27,265 nucleotides of DNA from WTAW01 sp050115915. Lineage in GTDB: Bacteria; Acidobacteriota; Aminicenantia; Aminicenantales; Aminicenantaceae. Where the stretch lies: contig JASFPP010000028.1 in NCBI GenBank assembly GCA_050115915.1, positions 1-27,265 on the forward strand, written 5' to 3'. The stretch's first letter is position 1; every line of letters starts with the position of its first letter. This document shows, in pieces, positions 1 to 7,248 of this stretch. The translations under genes and the position numbers were made by a program. The notes beneath the pieces were generated by a model. It searched no databases, was not told the origin of the DNA, and worked only from the letters and a program-made list of their open reading frames with translations.

Positions 1-232
1 TTGCAACTCATAGGAATTTTCAATACAATTGATACCCTCACAAAGGAGAGTATGTAAGCCCTCTCCATGAGCTGTCAGGACAATATATCTTGAAAGTCCG
101 GTCCGGTCGAATTTTTGCAAACAAAATACAAACCGTTTACAAACCTTCCCCATTTTATTTATCTTCAGGACTATTCATGTGTAAAATTGTTCGCGTATTT
201 CATGAACAATTCAGATAAAGAGGAGGAAAAGA
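1..232. other. Leader region of the first operon
   Basis: No gene can be supported here. The first 57 bases are open in frame 1 and end in TAA, so they could be the tail of an upstream gene, but 18 codons are too few to judge. A weak sigma-70-like promoter (TTTACA at 136-141, 18-base spacer, TATCTT at 160-165) precedes a tight dyad at 185-211. A strong Shine-Dalgarno (GAGGAGG) lies just before the ATG at 233. Confidence 0.4.
185..211. promoter_or_regulatory. Operator-like dyad before the first gene
   Basis: AATTGTTC (185-192) and GAACAATT (204-211) form a perfect 8-base inverted repeat with an 11-base spacer, ending 21 bases before the start codon at 233. The geometry suits a dimeric repressor site or a small leader hairpin. 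Its right half resembles elements found before the genes at 2758, 5458 and 6769. Function is inferred only from symmetry and position. Confidence 0.4.
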
Positions 233-1465
233 ATGCACTTTGATCTGCTAAACGACAAAGACATCAAAGCTATGGATGCTCTTCTAGATTCTTACGGAGG
301 CACTAAGGCCATTTCTCAGGCTATCGAAGACAAAAGAGACTATTCGACCCGCAAGAGACTCGCAGAGGAGAAAGGATTCGGAGAGACTCTCGAGAAAGCG
401 GAGGAATATGCCAAAAGTTTCGCCAAGGTCGAAGACTTCATCGCTGATAACAACATCGAGGTCACAAAGGATGGCGTCTGCACAACACAGGTCTCAGGTT
501 TTCAGGCCGCTCCCGTTACGCTGCATTGTATGAAAAAAGTTTCAGAAAACGGAGAGGTTCTTTTCCCAACGGAAATGATCTCTGTTGTGCCCATGACAGA
601 ACAGTACGTCTACAGCGGAGATCTTCTCAGTACGCTGGCCATGGCTGAAAACATTTGCGGTGCGAGTAAATTCTGCTCCACGAATCTCATCGGAATCCCC
701 CTCCCCGAAGAGCGGTTCGAACGCATCGAAAAAGTGACCGGAGAGAAATTCGAACGCAGAGACCTGGGTGACGGCATCAGCCAGCTCATCATGAAGAACA
801 TGGGAACAGCCTTCGGCAATCTCGGGGGCGTCGAAGTCGGAAACAACAATCATCTTGTCTACCTCGACGGGATCACCCGTGCGGCACTCGAAACCGGAGG
901 GAACTTTTTCCTCAATCCGAGCTGGTCCACCATTGTTGCAGCCTGTTATTACGCAAGAGAGATCCCGAATCTTTCATTCAAGATCTCCATGCTTCTCTCC
1001 ACACAGAACGCTATCCAGCTCAGGATGCTCATGAACATCATCAAAGAATACCTCCGGGATGACGGGACAACTCCCATCTACGAGATCAACATCGGGAACG
1101 CGGCAACAGCAGAGACATTCGTACAGTGCAGCAAAGAGATGGAGGCATCGGGCCTCCCCCCTGTTTTCCTCGCAGCGCATCTCAGGATCAATCCCGATCT
1201 TGGAATGGAGGATTTCAACTGGACAGAGAGCGCCTTTCGAGTTTTAGAGGTGGGAAGAGACCTGACCATCAAATACGAGAGCGACGGAACATCACGTCCT
1301 TACGATACTATGGAGGCCTATTTCTTTGGGGACGCAGAGAGGAACGAAAAGGCAGAGCTGATCGGGGATGTGATCTACCATAAGTGTATCCGGTGCGATC
1401 AGGATGCCAAAGACATTATGAGACGAGGGCACAAAGCTCTGTTCGCCAAGATCGCCTACAGATAG
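233..1465 (+). CDS. Conserved-looking protein of unknown function
   Basis: I do not recognise the family of this 410-residue protein. It has no signal peptide or membrane segment, so it is probably a soluble cytoplasmic enzyme. The central and C-terminal parts (about 190-400) have the alternating hydrophobic strands and helices and Gly/Asn-rich turns of an alpha/beta, possibly barrel-like, fold. Two Cys sit close together in the C-terminal KCIRCDQD segment. The ATG at 233 follows a strong GAGGAGG Shine-Dalgarno at 8-base spacing, so the start is secure. It opens a tight co-directional cluster with an SDR-fold gene (28-base gap), a cupin and an aminotransferase, which suggests a step in the same amino-acid-like small-molecule pathway. 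The specific reaction is unknown. Codon use matches the neighbouring core genes, with ATC and other C-ending codons preferred. Confidence 0.85.
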   Translation: MHFDLLNDKDIKAMDALLDSYGGTKAISQAIEDKRDYSTRKRLAEEKGFGETLEKAEEYAKSFAKVEDFIADNNIEVTKDGVCTTQVSGFQAAPVTLHCMKKVSENGEVLFPTEMISVVPMTEQYVYSGDLLSTLAMAENICGASKFCSTNLIGIPLPEERFERIEKVTGEKFERRDLGDGISQLIMKNMGTAFGNLGGVEVGNNNHLVYLDGITRAALETGGNFFLNPSWSTIVAACYYAREIPNLSFKISMLLSTQNAIQLRMLMNIIKEYLRDDGTTPIYEINIGNAATAETFVQCSKEMEASGLPPVFLAAHLRINPDLGMEDFNWTESAFRVLEVGRDLTIKYESDGTSRPYDTMEAYFFGDAERNEKAELIGDVIYHKCIRCDQDAKDIMRRGHKALFAKIAYR

Positions 1466-1493
1466 TTTTAGAGCCCTCGGAACAGGAGAAACC

Positions 1494-2285
1494 ATGGACT
1501 TAGGGATTCAAAATAAGGTGGCATTGGTGGCCGCATCCTCGAGCGGCCTGGGAAAAGCGGCCGCTTTCCAGCTTTCCAGAGAGGGTGTAAAACTCGCCAT
1601 CTGCGCGCGAAACGAGGCTAACCTCTCAAAGGCCAGAGAAGATATTGCCGCTGAAACAGGCGGTGTCGTCCAGGCTTATCCTATCGATGTGACCCAAAAG
1701 GACCAGGTCGAAAGCATGGTCGCTGATATCGTCACCAACCTCGGCTCTCTCGACATACTGGTCTGTAATGCCGGAGGCCCACCCGCGGGTTTTGTGGATG
1801 ATTTCACGCCGGATGACTACCGCAAGGCCGTTGAGCTCAACCTAATGAGCACGATCTCTCTCTGTTACGAAGCTGTGCCCCATATGAAAAAGAACCGATG
1901 GGGAAGGATCGTGTGTATCGCCTCTGTTTCAGCCAAACAACCCATTGCAAACCTGATCCTCTCCAACACTGCGCGGGCCGGTGTTCTGGGATTTGCCAAA
2001 TCGTTATCAGAACAAGTCGCCCCATACGGGATCACTGTCAATGCTGTCTGCCCCGGATACACAAAAACAGAGAGAGTCGGAGATCTCGCACAATCCTTTG
2101 CAGACTCGGGGAAGGGGACACCGGAGGATTTTTACAAGATGATCGAGGCGAGCATTCCCATGAACAGGCTGGGCACGACAGAGGAGTTTGCACACACGGT
2201 GGCCTTCTTGGCTTCCGAGGGTGCGGGCTATATCACAGGTGTCGCCCTCCAGATCGATGGGGGCTACATCAAAGGTTTGTTTTAG
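1494..2285 (+). CDS. SDR-family oxidoreductase, atypical active site
   Basis: A 263-residue classical-length short-chain dehydrogenase/reductase. The N-terminal nucleotide-binding loop reads AASSSGLG (about 14-21), followed by the NAG motif (VCNAGG, about 91-96) and the C-terminal substrate region ending in GYITGVALQIDGGY. The usual YxxxK catalytic pair is replaced: after the expected Ser (IASVSAK) the aligned positions read SNTAR, giving Tyr to Ser and Lys to Arg. This pattern occurs in a known SDR side branch, and from memory the bacilysin enzyme BacG has a comparable substitution. The protein may therefore use another proton donor or have a narrowed role. It is often annotated as FabG-like, but the missing pair argues against a housekeeping FabG. 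The ATG has CAGGAG upstream. The gene lies 28 bases after the unknown gene and 21 before the cupin gene. Confidence 0.88.
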   Translation: MDLGIQNKVALVAASSSGLGKAAAFQLSREGVKLAICARNEANLSKAREDIAAETGGVVQAYPIDVTQKDQVESMVADIVTNLGSLDILVCNAGGPPAGFVDDFTPDDYRKAVELNLMSTISLCYEAVPHMKKNRWGRIVCIASVSAKQPIANLILSNTARAGVLGFAKSLSEQVAPYGITVNAVCPGYTKTERVGDLAQSFADSGKGTPEDFYKMIEASIPMNRLGTTEEFAHTVAFLASEGAGYITGVALQIDGGYIKGLF

Positions 2286-2306
2286 ATGCACAAAAAGGAG
2301 TAAAAC

Positions 2307-2663
2307 ATGAAAGACCTGACAGACGAATGGGAAGGCACACCCTATCCCGAATTCCTCCGGAACCTGCCGGAGGTGGACATGCCCTTCGAAGGAATCAAAG
2401 CCTGGTTGGTCCAGAGTGACGCCACACAGGTCGTATTTTTCGATATAGAGGCTGTCGGTGAAGTCCCTCCTCACTCCCACTGTGCTCAATGGGGGATCGT
2501 TATCGCTGGGGAAATGAAACTTACGATCGGTGGAGATACGCAGATCTATAAAAAGGGAGACTGGTATTACATTCCAGAAGGAGTCATGCATTCGGCAACA
2601 TTTCTGTCTCGTGTTCAGGTCATCGACGTGTTTGCAGACCCGAACCGGTACAGTGCACGCTGA
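2307..2663 (+). CDS. Single-domain cupin protein
   Basis: A 118-residue small beta-barrel cupin. The first cupin motif is PPHSHCAQWGIVIAGE (about 54-69), giving metal ligands His56, His58 and probably Gln61. The second motif, GDWYYIPEGVMH, supplies His95. Gln in place of the usual Glu recalls the His-His-Gln-His site that I remember for BacB, the bacilysin cupin isomerase, although the spacing differs by one residue. Such cupins act as metal-dependent isomerases, dioxygenases or sugar/amino-acid binding proteins, and the substrate cannot be read from the sequence. The Shine-Dalgarno AAAGGAG precedes the ATG. It is co-transcribed with the SDR gene 21 bases upstream. Its stop codon is embedded in one arm of an 11-base inverted repeat (2661-2671). 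Confidence 0.88.
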   Translation: MKDLTDEWEGTPYPEFLRNLPEVDMPFEGIKAWLVQSDATQVVFFDIEAVGEVPPHSHCAQWGIVIAGEMKLTIGGDTQIYKKGDWYYIPEGVMHSATFLSRVQVIDVFADPNRYSAR

Positions 2664-2726
2664 ATTATTCATAAAAAATATCGATGCCTATGACAACTAA
2701 GACAATTTCGACTTGTGAATAATTCA
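2661..2726. repeat. 11-base inverted repeat between cupin and aminotransferase genes
   Basis: TGAATTATTCA (2661-2671) and TGAATAATTCA (2716-2726) are exact reverse complements 44 bases apart. The left arm overlaps the cupin stop codon and the right arm lies 31 bases before the aminotransferase start. It could form a long-loop hairpin or be two binding sites. Each arm is itself almost palindromic (GAATNATTC), which favours protein binding over a terminator, and no T-tract follows. Confidence 0.5.
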
Positions 2727-2757
2727 AGAGAAATAAAATCGTGTTAAGAGGACAAGC

Positions 2758-3981
2758 ATGAAATATAAATACGCCCGTTTGATGAAAGATTTCGAGGGAT
2801 ATGCCATCGGTAAAATGCTCAGATATCTAGGAGATCCGGGTATCATTTCCTTTGCGGGAGGGCTGCCCAGCGATGAGCTCTTCCCCGTAGACCTTATCCA
2901 CAAGGCGGCTCAAAAATCGCTGACCGAAAACCCGGGGAGAGTCCTTCAGTACTCCCCCATCCCCGGAGAAAAAGACTTGATTGAGGCCATCATCCACTAC
3001 CTGAAAACCGACAATATCACAATCGAACCGGAAAACATAATGATTACCACGTCCGGACAGCACGGATTGGACCTTATCGGCCGTGCCTTCCTCGATCCTC
3101 AAGACCTCATCGTCATCGATTTGCCCACTTTCGGGGGGGCTTTGGCAGCATTCGAGCTCGAGGATGCAAAATACATCGCTAAAGACATCGAGGTCGATGG
3201 TTCCGATGTCACGGGTTTAGACGAGGCCATCGCCGCGTCTATTTCGAAAGGACAGACACCCAAGTTCATCTATGTTGTCCCGGATTTCCAGAATCCCTCG
3301 GGGATCACGATGAGCCTGGAAAAAAGACACAAACTGTTGGAAATGGCAAAAAAATACGAGATCCCGATCGTCGAGGATAGCCCCTACAGAGAGTTGAGGT
3401 ACAGGGGAGAACAGATCCCATCGATCTACTCAATAGACAATAACAGCGGGAATGTTATCGGACTCTTCACCTTTTCCAAGATCCTCTGTCCGGGGATCCG
3501 GGTGGGATTCAACATCGGGCCGCCCGATCTAATCAAAAAATTTTCATTCATCAAAGGCGCAAACATCCTCAACACACCCAAACTCAACCAGGACATATGC
3601 AGGACCTTCCTGGCTGAACATGATTTGAAGGCCCATTTCCAGAAAGCCATAACTTACTACAACGAAAAGCTGCATTTTTTTCTGGACGCCATGGAGGAAA
3701 ACTTTCCGGCCGATATGGGAGTCGAGTGGACAAAACCAGAAGGAGGACTTTTCCTCTGGATCACGACTCCTGAGGATATCAATACACTCGACCTTTTTTA
3801 TATGGGCATCGAAGAAAAAATCGCCTTTGTCCCGGGTGAAGTTTTCTATCCCGAAGGCCATAGGAGATATAACACGATGAGGATCAACTTCTCCTACCCC
3901 ACAAAAGAAGAGATCCTCGAAGGAGTGAAGAGGCTAAAGACCATCATTCAAAATTACAAACCCCAAAATCGCGATGCCTGA
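2758..3981 (+). CDS. PLP-dependent aminotransferase (fold type I, 2-aminoadipate/aromatic type)
   Basis: A 407-residue class I/II aminotransferase of the LysN/MocR-catalytic type, starting with the typical ISFAGGLPSDELFP substrate segment (about 30-43). Visible PLP-site residues are Asn179-Pro180 (QNPSG), Asp207 and Tyr210 (EDSPY), and the Schiff-base lysine Lys241 in TFSKILCPGIRVG. The C-terminal EGGLFLW and MRINFSYP segments are family hallmarks. These enzymes move the amino group between 2-oxoglutarate/glutamate and a 2-oxo acid, often 2-oxoadipate, branched or aromatic. The exact substrate is not readable. It ends the cluster begun at 233 but sits behind a 94-base gap with an inverted repeat, so it may have its own control. 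AGAGGA precedes the ATG. Confidence 0.9.
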   Translation: MKYKYARLMKDFEGYAIGKMLRYLGDPGIISFAGGLPSDELFPVDLIHKAAQKSLTENPGRVLQYSPIPGEKDLIEAIIHYLKTDNITIEPENIMITTSGQHGLDLIGRAFLDPQDLIVIDLPTFGGALAAFELEDAKYIAKDIEVDGSDVTGLDEAIAASISKGQTPKFIYVVPDFQNPSGITMSLEKRHKLLEMAKKYEIPIVEDSPYRELRYRGEQIPSIYSIDNNSGNVIGLFTFSKILCPGIRVGFNIGPPDLIKKFSFIKGANILNTPKLNQDICRTFLAEHDLKAHFQKAITYYNEKLHFFLDAMEENFPADMGVEWTKPEGGLFLWITTPEDINTLDLFYMGIEEKIAFVPGEVFYPEGHRRYNTMRINFSYPTKEEILEGVKRLKTIIQNYKPQNRDA

Positions 3982-4130
3982 CAGCCCGCATGATCGGACT
4001 ATTTGGTATCAGAAACGAAATTCCGCTCCGTAGACTGTATCCCGAATTCCATCCATCCCGGCCCTGACAAGGCTTCCCCAAGGGATTCACATGTTGAATT
4101 TTAACCGCTAATAATTTAGAATCTGAGAAG

Positions 4131-5393
4131 ATGAGAAAAATCAAGATCCAGGGAGACCACAGACTCCAGCTCAGAGGAAAAATCAAGGTCGGGGGAGCGA
4201 AAAATGCTGTTTTACCCGCTATCGCAGCATCTCTCCTGACGCGGGACAAGCTCAAGCTGAGAAATGTTCCTCTTGTCACCGACGTGTTCACAATCCTGAC
4301 GCTCACCCATGAGTTGGGTGCCGAGTACAATCTCAAAAAGAACACTCTGTCTATCCAAGTCAAGAATATTCGCTCTGAAGAGGCATCCTATGAACTCGTA
4401 CGGGCCATGAGAGCATCGATACTTGTGCTTGGACCGCTGCTCGCTCGACAGGGCAAAGCTGTTGTCGCTCTGCCAGGCGGCTGTGCCATTGGCTCGCGGC
4501 CCATAGACCTCCACATCAATGGACTGGAAAAGCTAGGCGCATCCATAAAATTGGAACATGGCTACATCAAGGCCGAAGCAAAACGTCTTCAAGGCGCGGA
4601 GGTAGAATTCGAAAAAAAGAGTGTCGGGGCGACGGAAAATCTGCTCATGGCCGCAGCTCTATCTCAAGGCGAAACGGTGTTGAAAAACTGCTCTATCGAG
4701 CCCGAAGTGTCCTGCCTCTGTAAACTTCTTGTCAAGATGGGGGCGAAGATCGACGGGATCGACGAAGAAACGATCCGCATCAAAGGTGTCAAAGAATTAG
4801 GAGGCGCCACGCATGCCATCATTCCCGACAGGATCGAAGCCGGGACATTCCTCGTGGCCGGCGCCTTAACACGCGGAGATGTCATCCTCACACACACACA
4901 GCCCGACCACCTCTCCAACATCATCGAGCGGTTGAGATTTTCCGGAGCCAAAATTGACAAGCTGGCCAACACTACGCTTCGCGTTGTTGGGAGTCATGTG
5001 ATCAGGCCTCAAGACATCACAACATCCGCCTATCCCGGTTTCCCCACGGATATGCAGGCGCCCTTTACAGTGCTGATGACTCAGGCGAACGGAACGTCTA
5101 TTATCACGGAAACCATCTTCGATAGACGATTTTCCCATGTGAATGAGCTCCTGCGTCTTGGCGCCAACATCGAAGTGCTGGGAGATAAGGCGGTCGTCAA
5201 GGGCCAGACTCTCCTTTCAGGTGCCGAAACGATCGCCACAGACCTGAGGGCTGCTGCATCGCTCGTCCTTGCAGGATTGATCGCCAACGGGGAAACCACC
5301 ATCAACGAGGTGGAACACCTCGACAGGGGCTATGAGAGGATCGAGGAGAAATTGAGAGCACTCGGTGCAAATATACAAATTTTCGAGGAGTGA
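4131..5393 (+). CDS. murA: UDP-N-acetylglucosamine 1-carboxyvinyltransferase MurA
   Basis: 420 residues, the full length of MurA, which transfers enolpyruvate from PEP to UDP-GlcNAc in the first committed step of peptidoglycan synthesis in the cytoplasm. Lys24-Asn25 (VGGAKNA) and the catalytic loop GGCAIGSRPIDLH with Cys118 are present. A Cys there, not Asp, is the fosfomycin-sensitive type. Later hallmarks include TENLLMAA, the YPGFPTDMQA segment and DLRAAASLVLAGL. The ATG at 4131 gives the standard N-terminus. No good Shine-Dalgarno is visible (GAGAAG abuts the ATG), and the TAATAA/TAATTT stretch at 4109-4117 could be a -10 giving a short leader. The 149-base gap upstream holds no supported gene. 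Confidence 0.97.
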   Translation: MRKIKIQGDHRLQLRGKIKVGGAKNAVLPAIAASLLTRDKLKLRNVPLVTDVFTILTLTHELGAEYNLKKNTLSIQVKNIRSEEASYELVRAMRASILVLGPLLARQGKAVVALPGGCAIGSRPIDLHINGLEKLGASIKLEHGYIKAEAKRLQGAEVEFEKKSVGATENLLMAAALSQGETVLKNCSIEPEVSCLCKLLVKMGAKIDGIDEETIRIKGVKELGGATHAIIPDRIEAGTFLVAGALTRGDVILTHTQPDHLSNIIERLRFSGAKIDKLANTTLRVVGSHVIRPQDITTSAYPGFPTDMQAPFTVLMTQANGTSIITETIFDRRFSHVNELLRLGANIEVLGDKAVVKGQTLLSGAETIATDLRAAASLVLAGLIANGETTINEVEHLDRGYERIEEKLRALGANIQIFEE

Positions 5394-5457
5394 TTTATTT
5401 TTTTCAATTTTTTGAATATGAATGTGCCCACAATTTTATGGATAACTCGGGTGAAAA

Positions 5458-5802
5458 ATGAATAACTGCATATTTTGTAAAATCGTAAACAAAGAGATTC
5501 CCGCACAAATCGTTTATGAGGACGATTCGATCCTTGCTTTCGACGATATAAACCCTCAGGCCCCCGTTCACGTCCTGCTCATACCCAAGGAGCATTTCTC
5601 GTCTCTTAACGACGTCCCTGAAGAAAAAAAAGGCCTTATCGCACACATCTTGCTGAAAGCACGCACCGTCGCACAGAAAAAAGGAGTCAAGGACAGTGGA
5701 TACCGTATCGTCCTCAACACGGCCAGAGATTCAGGACAGGACGTCTTCCACATCCACTTTCATGTTCTCGGCGGAAGACGTATGACCTGGCCTCCGGGCT
5801 AA
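5458..5802 (+). CDS. HIT-family nucleotide hydrolase (HinT-like)
   Basis: A 114-residue histidine-triad protein. The signature His98-x-His100-x-His102 (HIHFHVLGG) lies near the C-terminus, and the N-terminal CIFC pair (Cys4, Cys7) matches the zinc-bearing HinT subgroup. Family members hydrolyse AMP or GMP phosphoramidates such as aminoacyl-AMP adducts. The C-terminus after the triad (GGRRMTWPPG) is of normal length. Start and length fit the family well (MNNCIFCKI). The 64-base gap from murA is AT-rich and contains TTATGGATAACTC, a relative of the recurring element seen before other starts. The upstream RBS is weak (GGGTG). Confidence 0.93.
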   Translation: MNNCIFCKIVNKEIPAQIVYEDDSILAFDDINPQAPVHVLLIPKEHFSSLNDVPEEKKGLIAHILLKARTVAQKKGVKDSGYRIVLNTARDSGQDVFHIHFHVLGGRRMTWPPG

Positions 5803-5810
5803 CAGCTATT

Positions 5811-5839
5811 TTGGCATTTTAAGTGTGAATATTTATTAT
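5811..5839 (+). promoter_or_regulatory. Sigma-70-like promoter of the UPF0173 hydrolase gene
   Basis: TTGGCA (5811-5816), a 17-base spacer and TATTAT (5834-5839), each 5 of 6 to consensus. The expected transcript start is near 5846, giving a leader of about 60 bases. The leader contains a small GGGG/CCCC hairpin (about 5861-5878) and a strong AAGGAGG just before the ATG at 5908. Confidence 0.6.
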
Positions 5840-5907
5840 AAGCGTTTGTGTGCTGTTTGGGGGAAACAAAATCCCCATGGATAGAAAAAATTCAAGGAGG
5901 AAACTTT

Positions 5908-6561
5908 ATGGAAATCACATGGCTAGGACATTCGGCGATCAAAATAAAAGGATCAAAAACCGTGTACATCGACCCCTTTCTCACGGGCAACCCTGTAGCT
6001 TCCACAACCCCTGACGCGATCACAGAAGCGGATGTGGTGATCGTCACCCACGATCACGGAGACCATAAGGGAGATTCTTTTGACATCTGCAAAAGAACGG
6101 GCGCCACTCTCGTTTCCGTTCATGAAGTGGCCGTTCAAGCAGAGGAGGAAGGGATTCCTGCGGAAGGAATGAACATCGGCGGGACGATCGAATCAAACGG
6201 AGTCATCATCCATATGGTACAAGCTCTTCATTCGGCAGAATGTGGAGACCCCACAGGAGTTGTCGTGGAGCTCGACGGACAAAAAATCTACCATGCGGGG
6301 GACACAGGATTGACCTATGACATGAAGCTCATCGGAGAGTTTTTCCATCCGGACCTGAGTTTCATTCCCATCGGAGACAGATACACAATGGGCGTCGGGT
6401 CTGCCACAAAAGCTGTGGAGTTTATCCAGACAAAAAAGGTCATTCCCATCCACTACGGCACCTTTCCGATCGTCAGCGCGGATCCGCAGGAGTTCAAGAG
6501 CAGAGTGGGCGACATGGCCGAAGTCATCATCCTCAATCCAGGGGAAACGTACAACCTCTGA
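5908..6561 (+). CDS. UPF0173 metal-dependent hydrolase (metallo-beta-lactamase fold)
   Basis: A 217-residue protein of the UPF0173/YtkL group in the metallo-beta-lactamase superfamily. The metal-binding motif HDHGDH (His48, His50, Asp52, His53) is intact, and further ligands are expected at His102 (QALHSAE) and in YHAGDTGL and IPIHYGTFP. These are cytoplasmic metal hydrolases of uncertain substrate. The reading frame is open from 5848, but the ATG at 5908 is preferred. It has AAGGAGG at ideal distance, begins with the family-typical MEITWLGHSAI, and avoids a 20-residue non-homologous extension. It is transcribed from its own promoter and followed by a 207-base gap. Confidence 0.93.
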   Translation: MEITWLGHSAIKIKGSKTVYIDPFLTGNPVASTTPDAITEADVVIVTHDHGDHKGDSFDICKRTGATLVSVHEVAVQAEEEGIPAEGMNIGGTIESNGVIIHMVQALHSAECGDPTGVVVELDGQKIYHAGDTGLTYDMKLIGEFFHPDLSFIPIGDRYTMGVGSATKAVEFIQTKKVIPIHYGTFPIVSADPQEFKSRVGDMAEVIILNPGETYNL

Positions 6562-6687
6562 TCGCTCGAGTCCCAGAACAAAAAGTTCATATCTTGCCTG
6601 AATTATTGGCGAGCCCATGCCAATCCTTCCCATCCTCCAACCCACCCCACCCGTTCAAAAAGGATGAGGCAGGGGTTCCCGAAGGGT

Positions 6688-6746
6688 AAAAGATGTCGAC
6701 AATATTTTAATGAGAGTATTAATAAATAAGGTTGTCGACATATTTT
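6688..6746. repeat. Inverted repeat with TGTCGACA cores before the NYN gene
   Basis: ATGTCGACAA (6693-6702) and TTGTCGACAT (6732-6741) are exact reverse complements 29 bases apart. Allowing one mismatch, the arms extend to 15 bases (6688-6702, 6732-6746). Each arm has the self-palindromic core TGTCGACA, so each could itself be a binding site. An ATGAATAATTC element follows immediately (6747-6757), and the gene starts at 6769. A dual operator or a leader stem-loop is possible. The rest of the gap (6562-6687) shows a weak ATTGGC/GCCAAT hairpin (6605-6624) without a T-tract and a pyrimidine-rich run. Confidence 0.5.
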
Positions 6747-6768
6747 ATGAATAATTCGGAATTGAAAG

Positions 6769-7248
6769 ATGGCATATCTAGTTGATGGCAACAATTTTAT
6801 CGGACACACCTCTTCCTATGATCTGCGGGATCCCCGCAGCAAATACAGCCTTATCGCCAAGTTATTAATATTTAACAAAATACAAAAGGTTAAAATTATC
6901 GTTGTGTTCGACGGGCCACCGGATCCGGCAATCACGGATCAAAGTTTTCCCGGTAGAGCCCTGACGGTCCTCTATCCTGATAGGGGAGATAACGCAGACG
7001 GCATCATCAAGGACATCATCACCCAAAGAGCCCGGGAGCGCCGTTTCTATGTGGTGAGCTCAGACAGGGAGATCAAGGATTTCGCACGAGCAAACGGCAT
7101 CAAACCTCTATCCTGTGAGGAATTCAACAAAGAACTCAAGGCTGCGCTCAAAGAAAACAAGAAATTGAAGGAGATGGAGAAGGACACACAGCCTCCCACT
7201 CCGCTCGAGATCGACCACTGGGTCGATATTTTTGCAAAAAAGAAATGA
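6769..7248 (+). CDS. NYN-domain protein (YacP-like, predicted RNase)
   Basis: A 159-residue NYN/PIN-like domain protein. The first acidic motif is YLVDGNNFIG (Asp6), then VVFDGPPDP, an acidic DNADGIIKDII helix and VSSDREIKDFA, the spaced Asp residues of a PIN-type metal site. Family members such as YacP/Rae1 are ribosome-linked or RNA-cleaving nucleases, and that role is inferred here. The tail (about 125-159) is Lys/Glu-rich. The ATG is preceded by GAAAG and by the 6688-6757 repeat elements. Its stop overlaps the next gene start by ATGA, implying translational coupling. Confidence 0.85.
   Translation: MAYLVDGNNFIGHTSSYDLRDPRSKYSLIAKLLIFNKIQKVKIIVVFDGPPDPAITDQSFPGRALTVLYPDRGDNADGIIKDIITQRARERRFYVVSSDREIKDFARANGIKPLSCEEFNKELKAALKENKKLKEMEKDTQPPTPLEIDHWVDIFAKKK

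Noticed and set aside
1..57. Possible C-terminal end of an upstream gene
   Set aside because: Only 18 codons to a TAA, with no family signal; open frames of this length are common by chance.
60..120. GAGCTGT...TGAAAGTCCGGTCCGG resembles the sequence before group II intron ORFs
   Set aside because: Only a short loose likeness, with no reverse transcriptase or intron domains V/VI nearby.
2007..2672. 221-codon minus-strand frame opposite the SDR and cupin genes
   Set aside because: It lies wholly over two well-supported genes and has no recognisable domain or RBS.
3990..4067. 25-codon ORF (MIGLFGIRNEIPLRR...) between the aminotransferase and murA
   Set aside because: No RBS and no recognised family; could be a remnant but nothing supports it.
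4086..4117. murA promoter TTCACA with TAATAA or AATAAT
   Set aside because: The -10 fits poorly at any proper spacing; kept only as a remark in the murA entry.
5435..5448. TTATGGATAAC, whose complement resembles a DnaA box
   Set aside because: Single site with mismatch and no cluster or replication gene; better explained as a variant of the recurring leader element.
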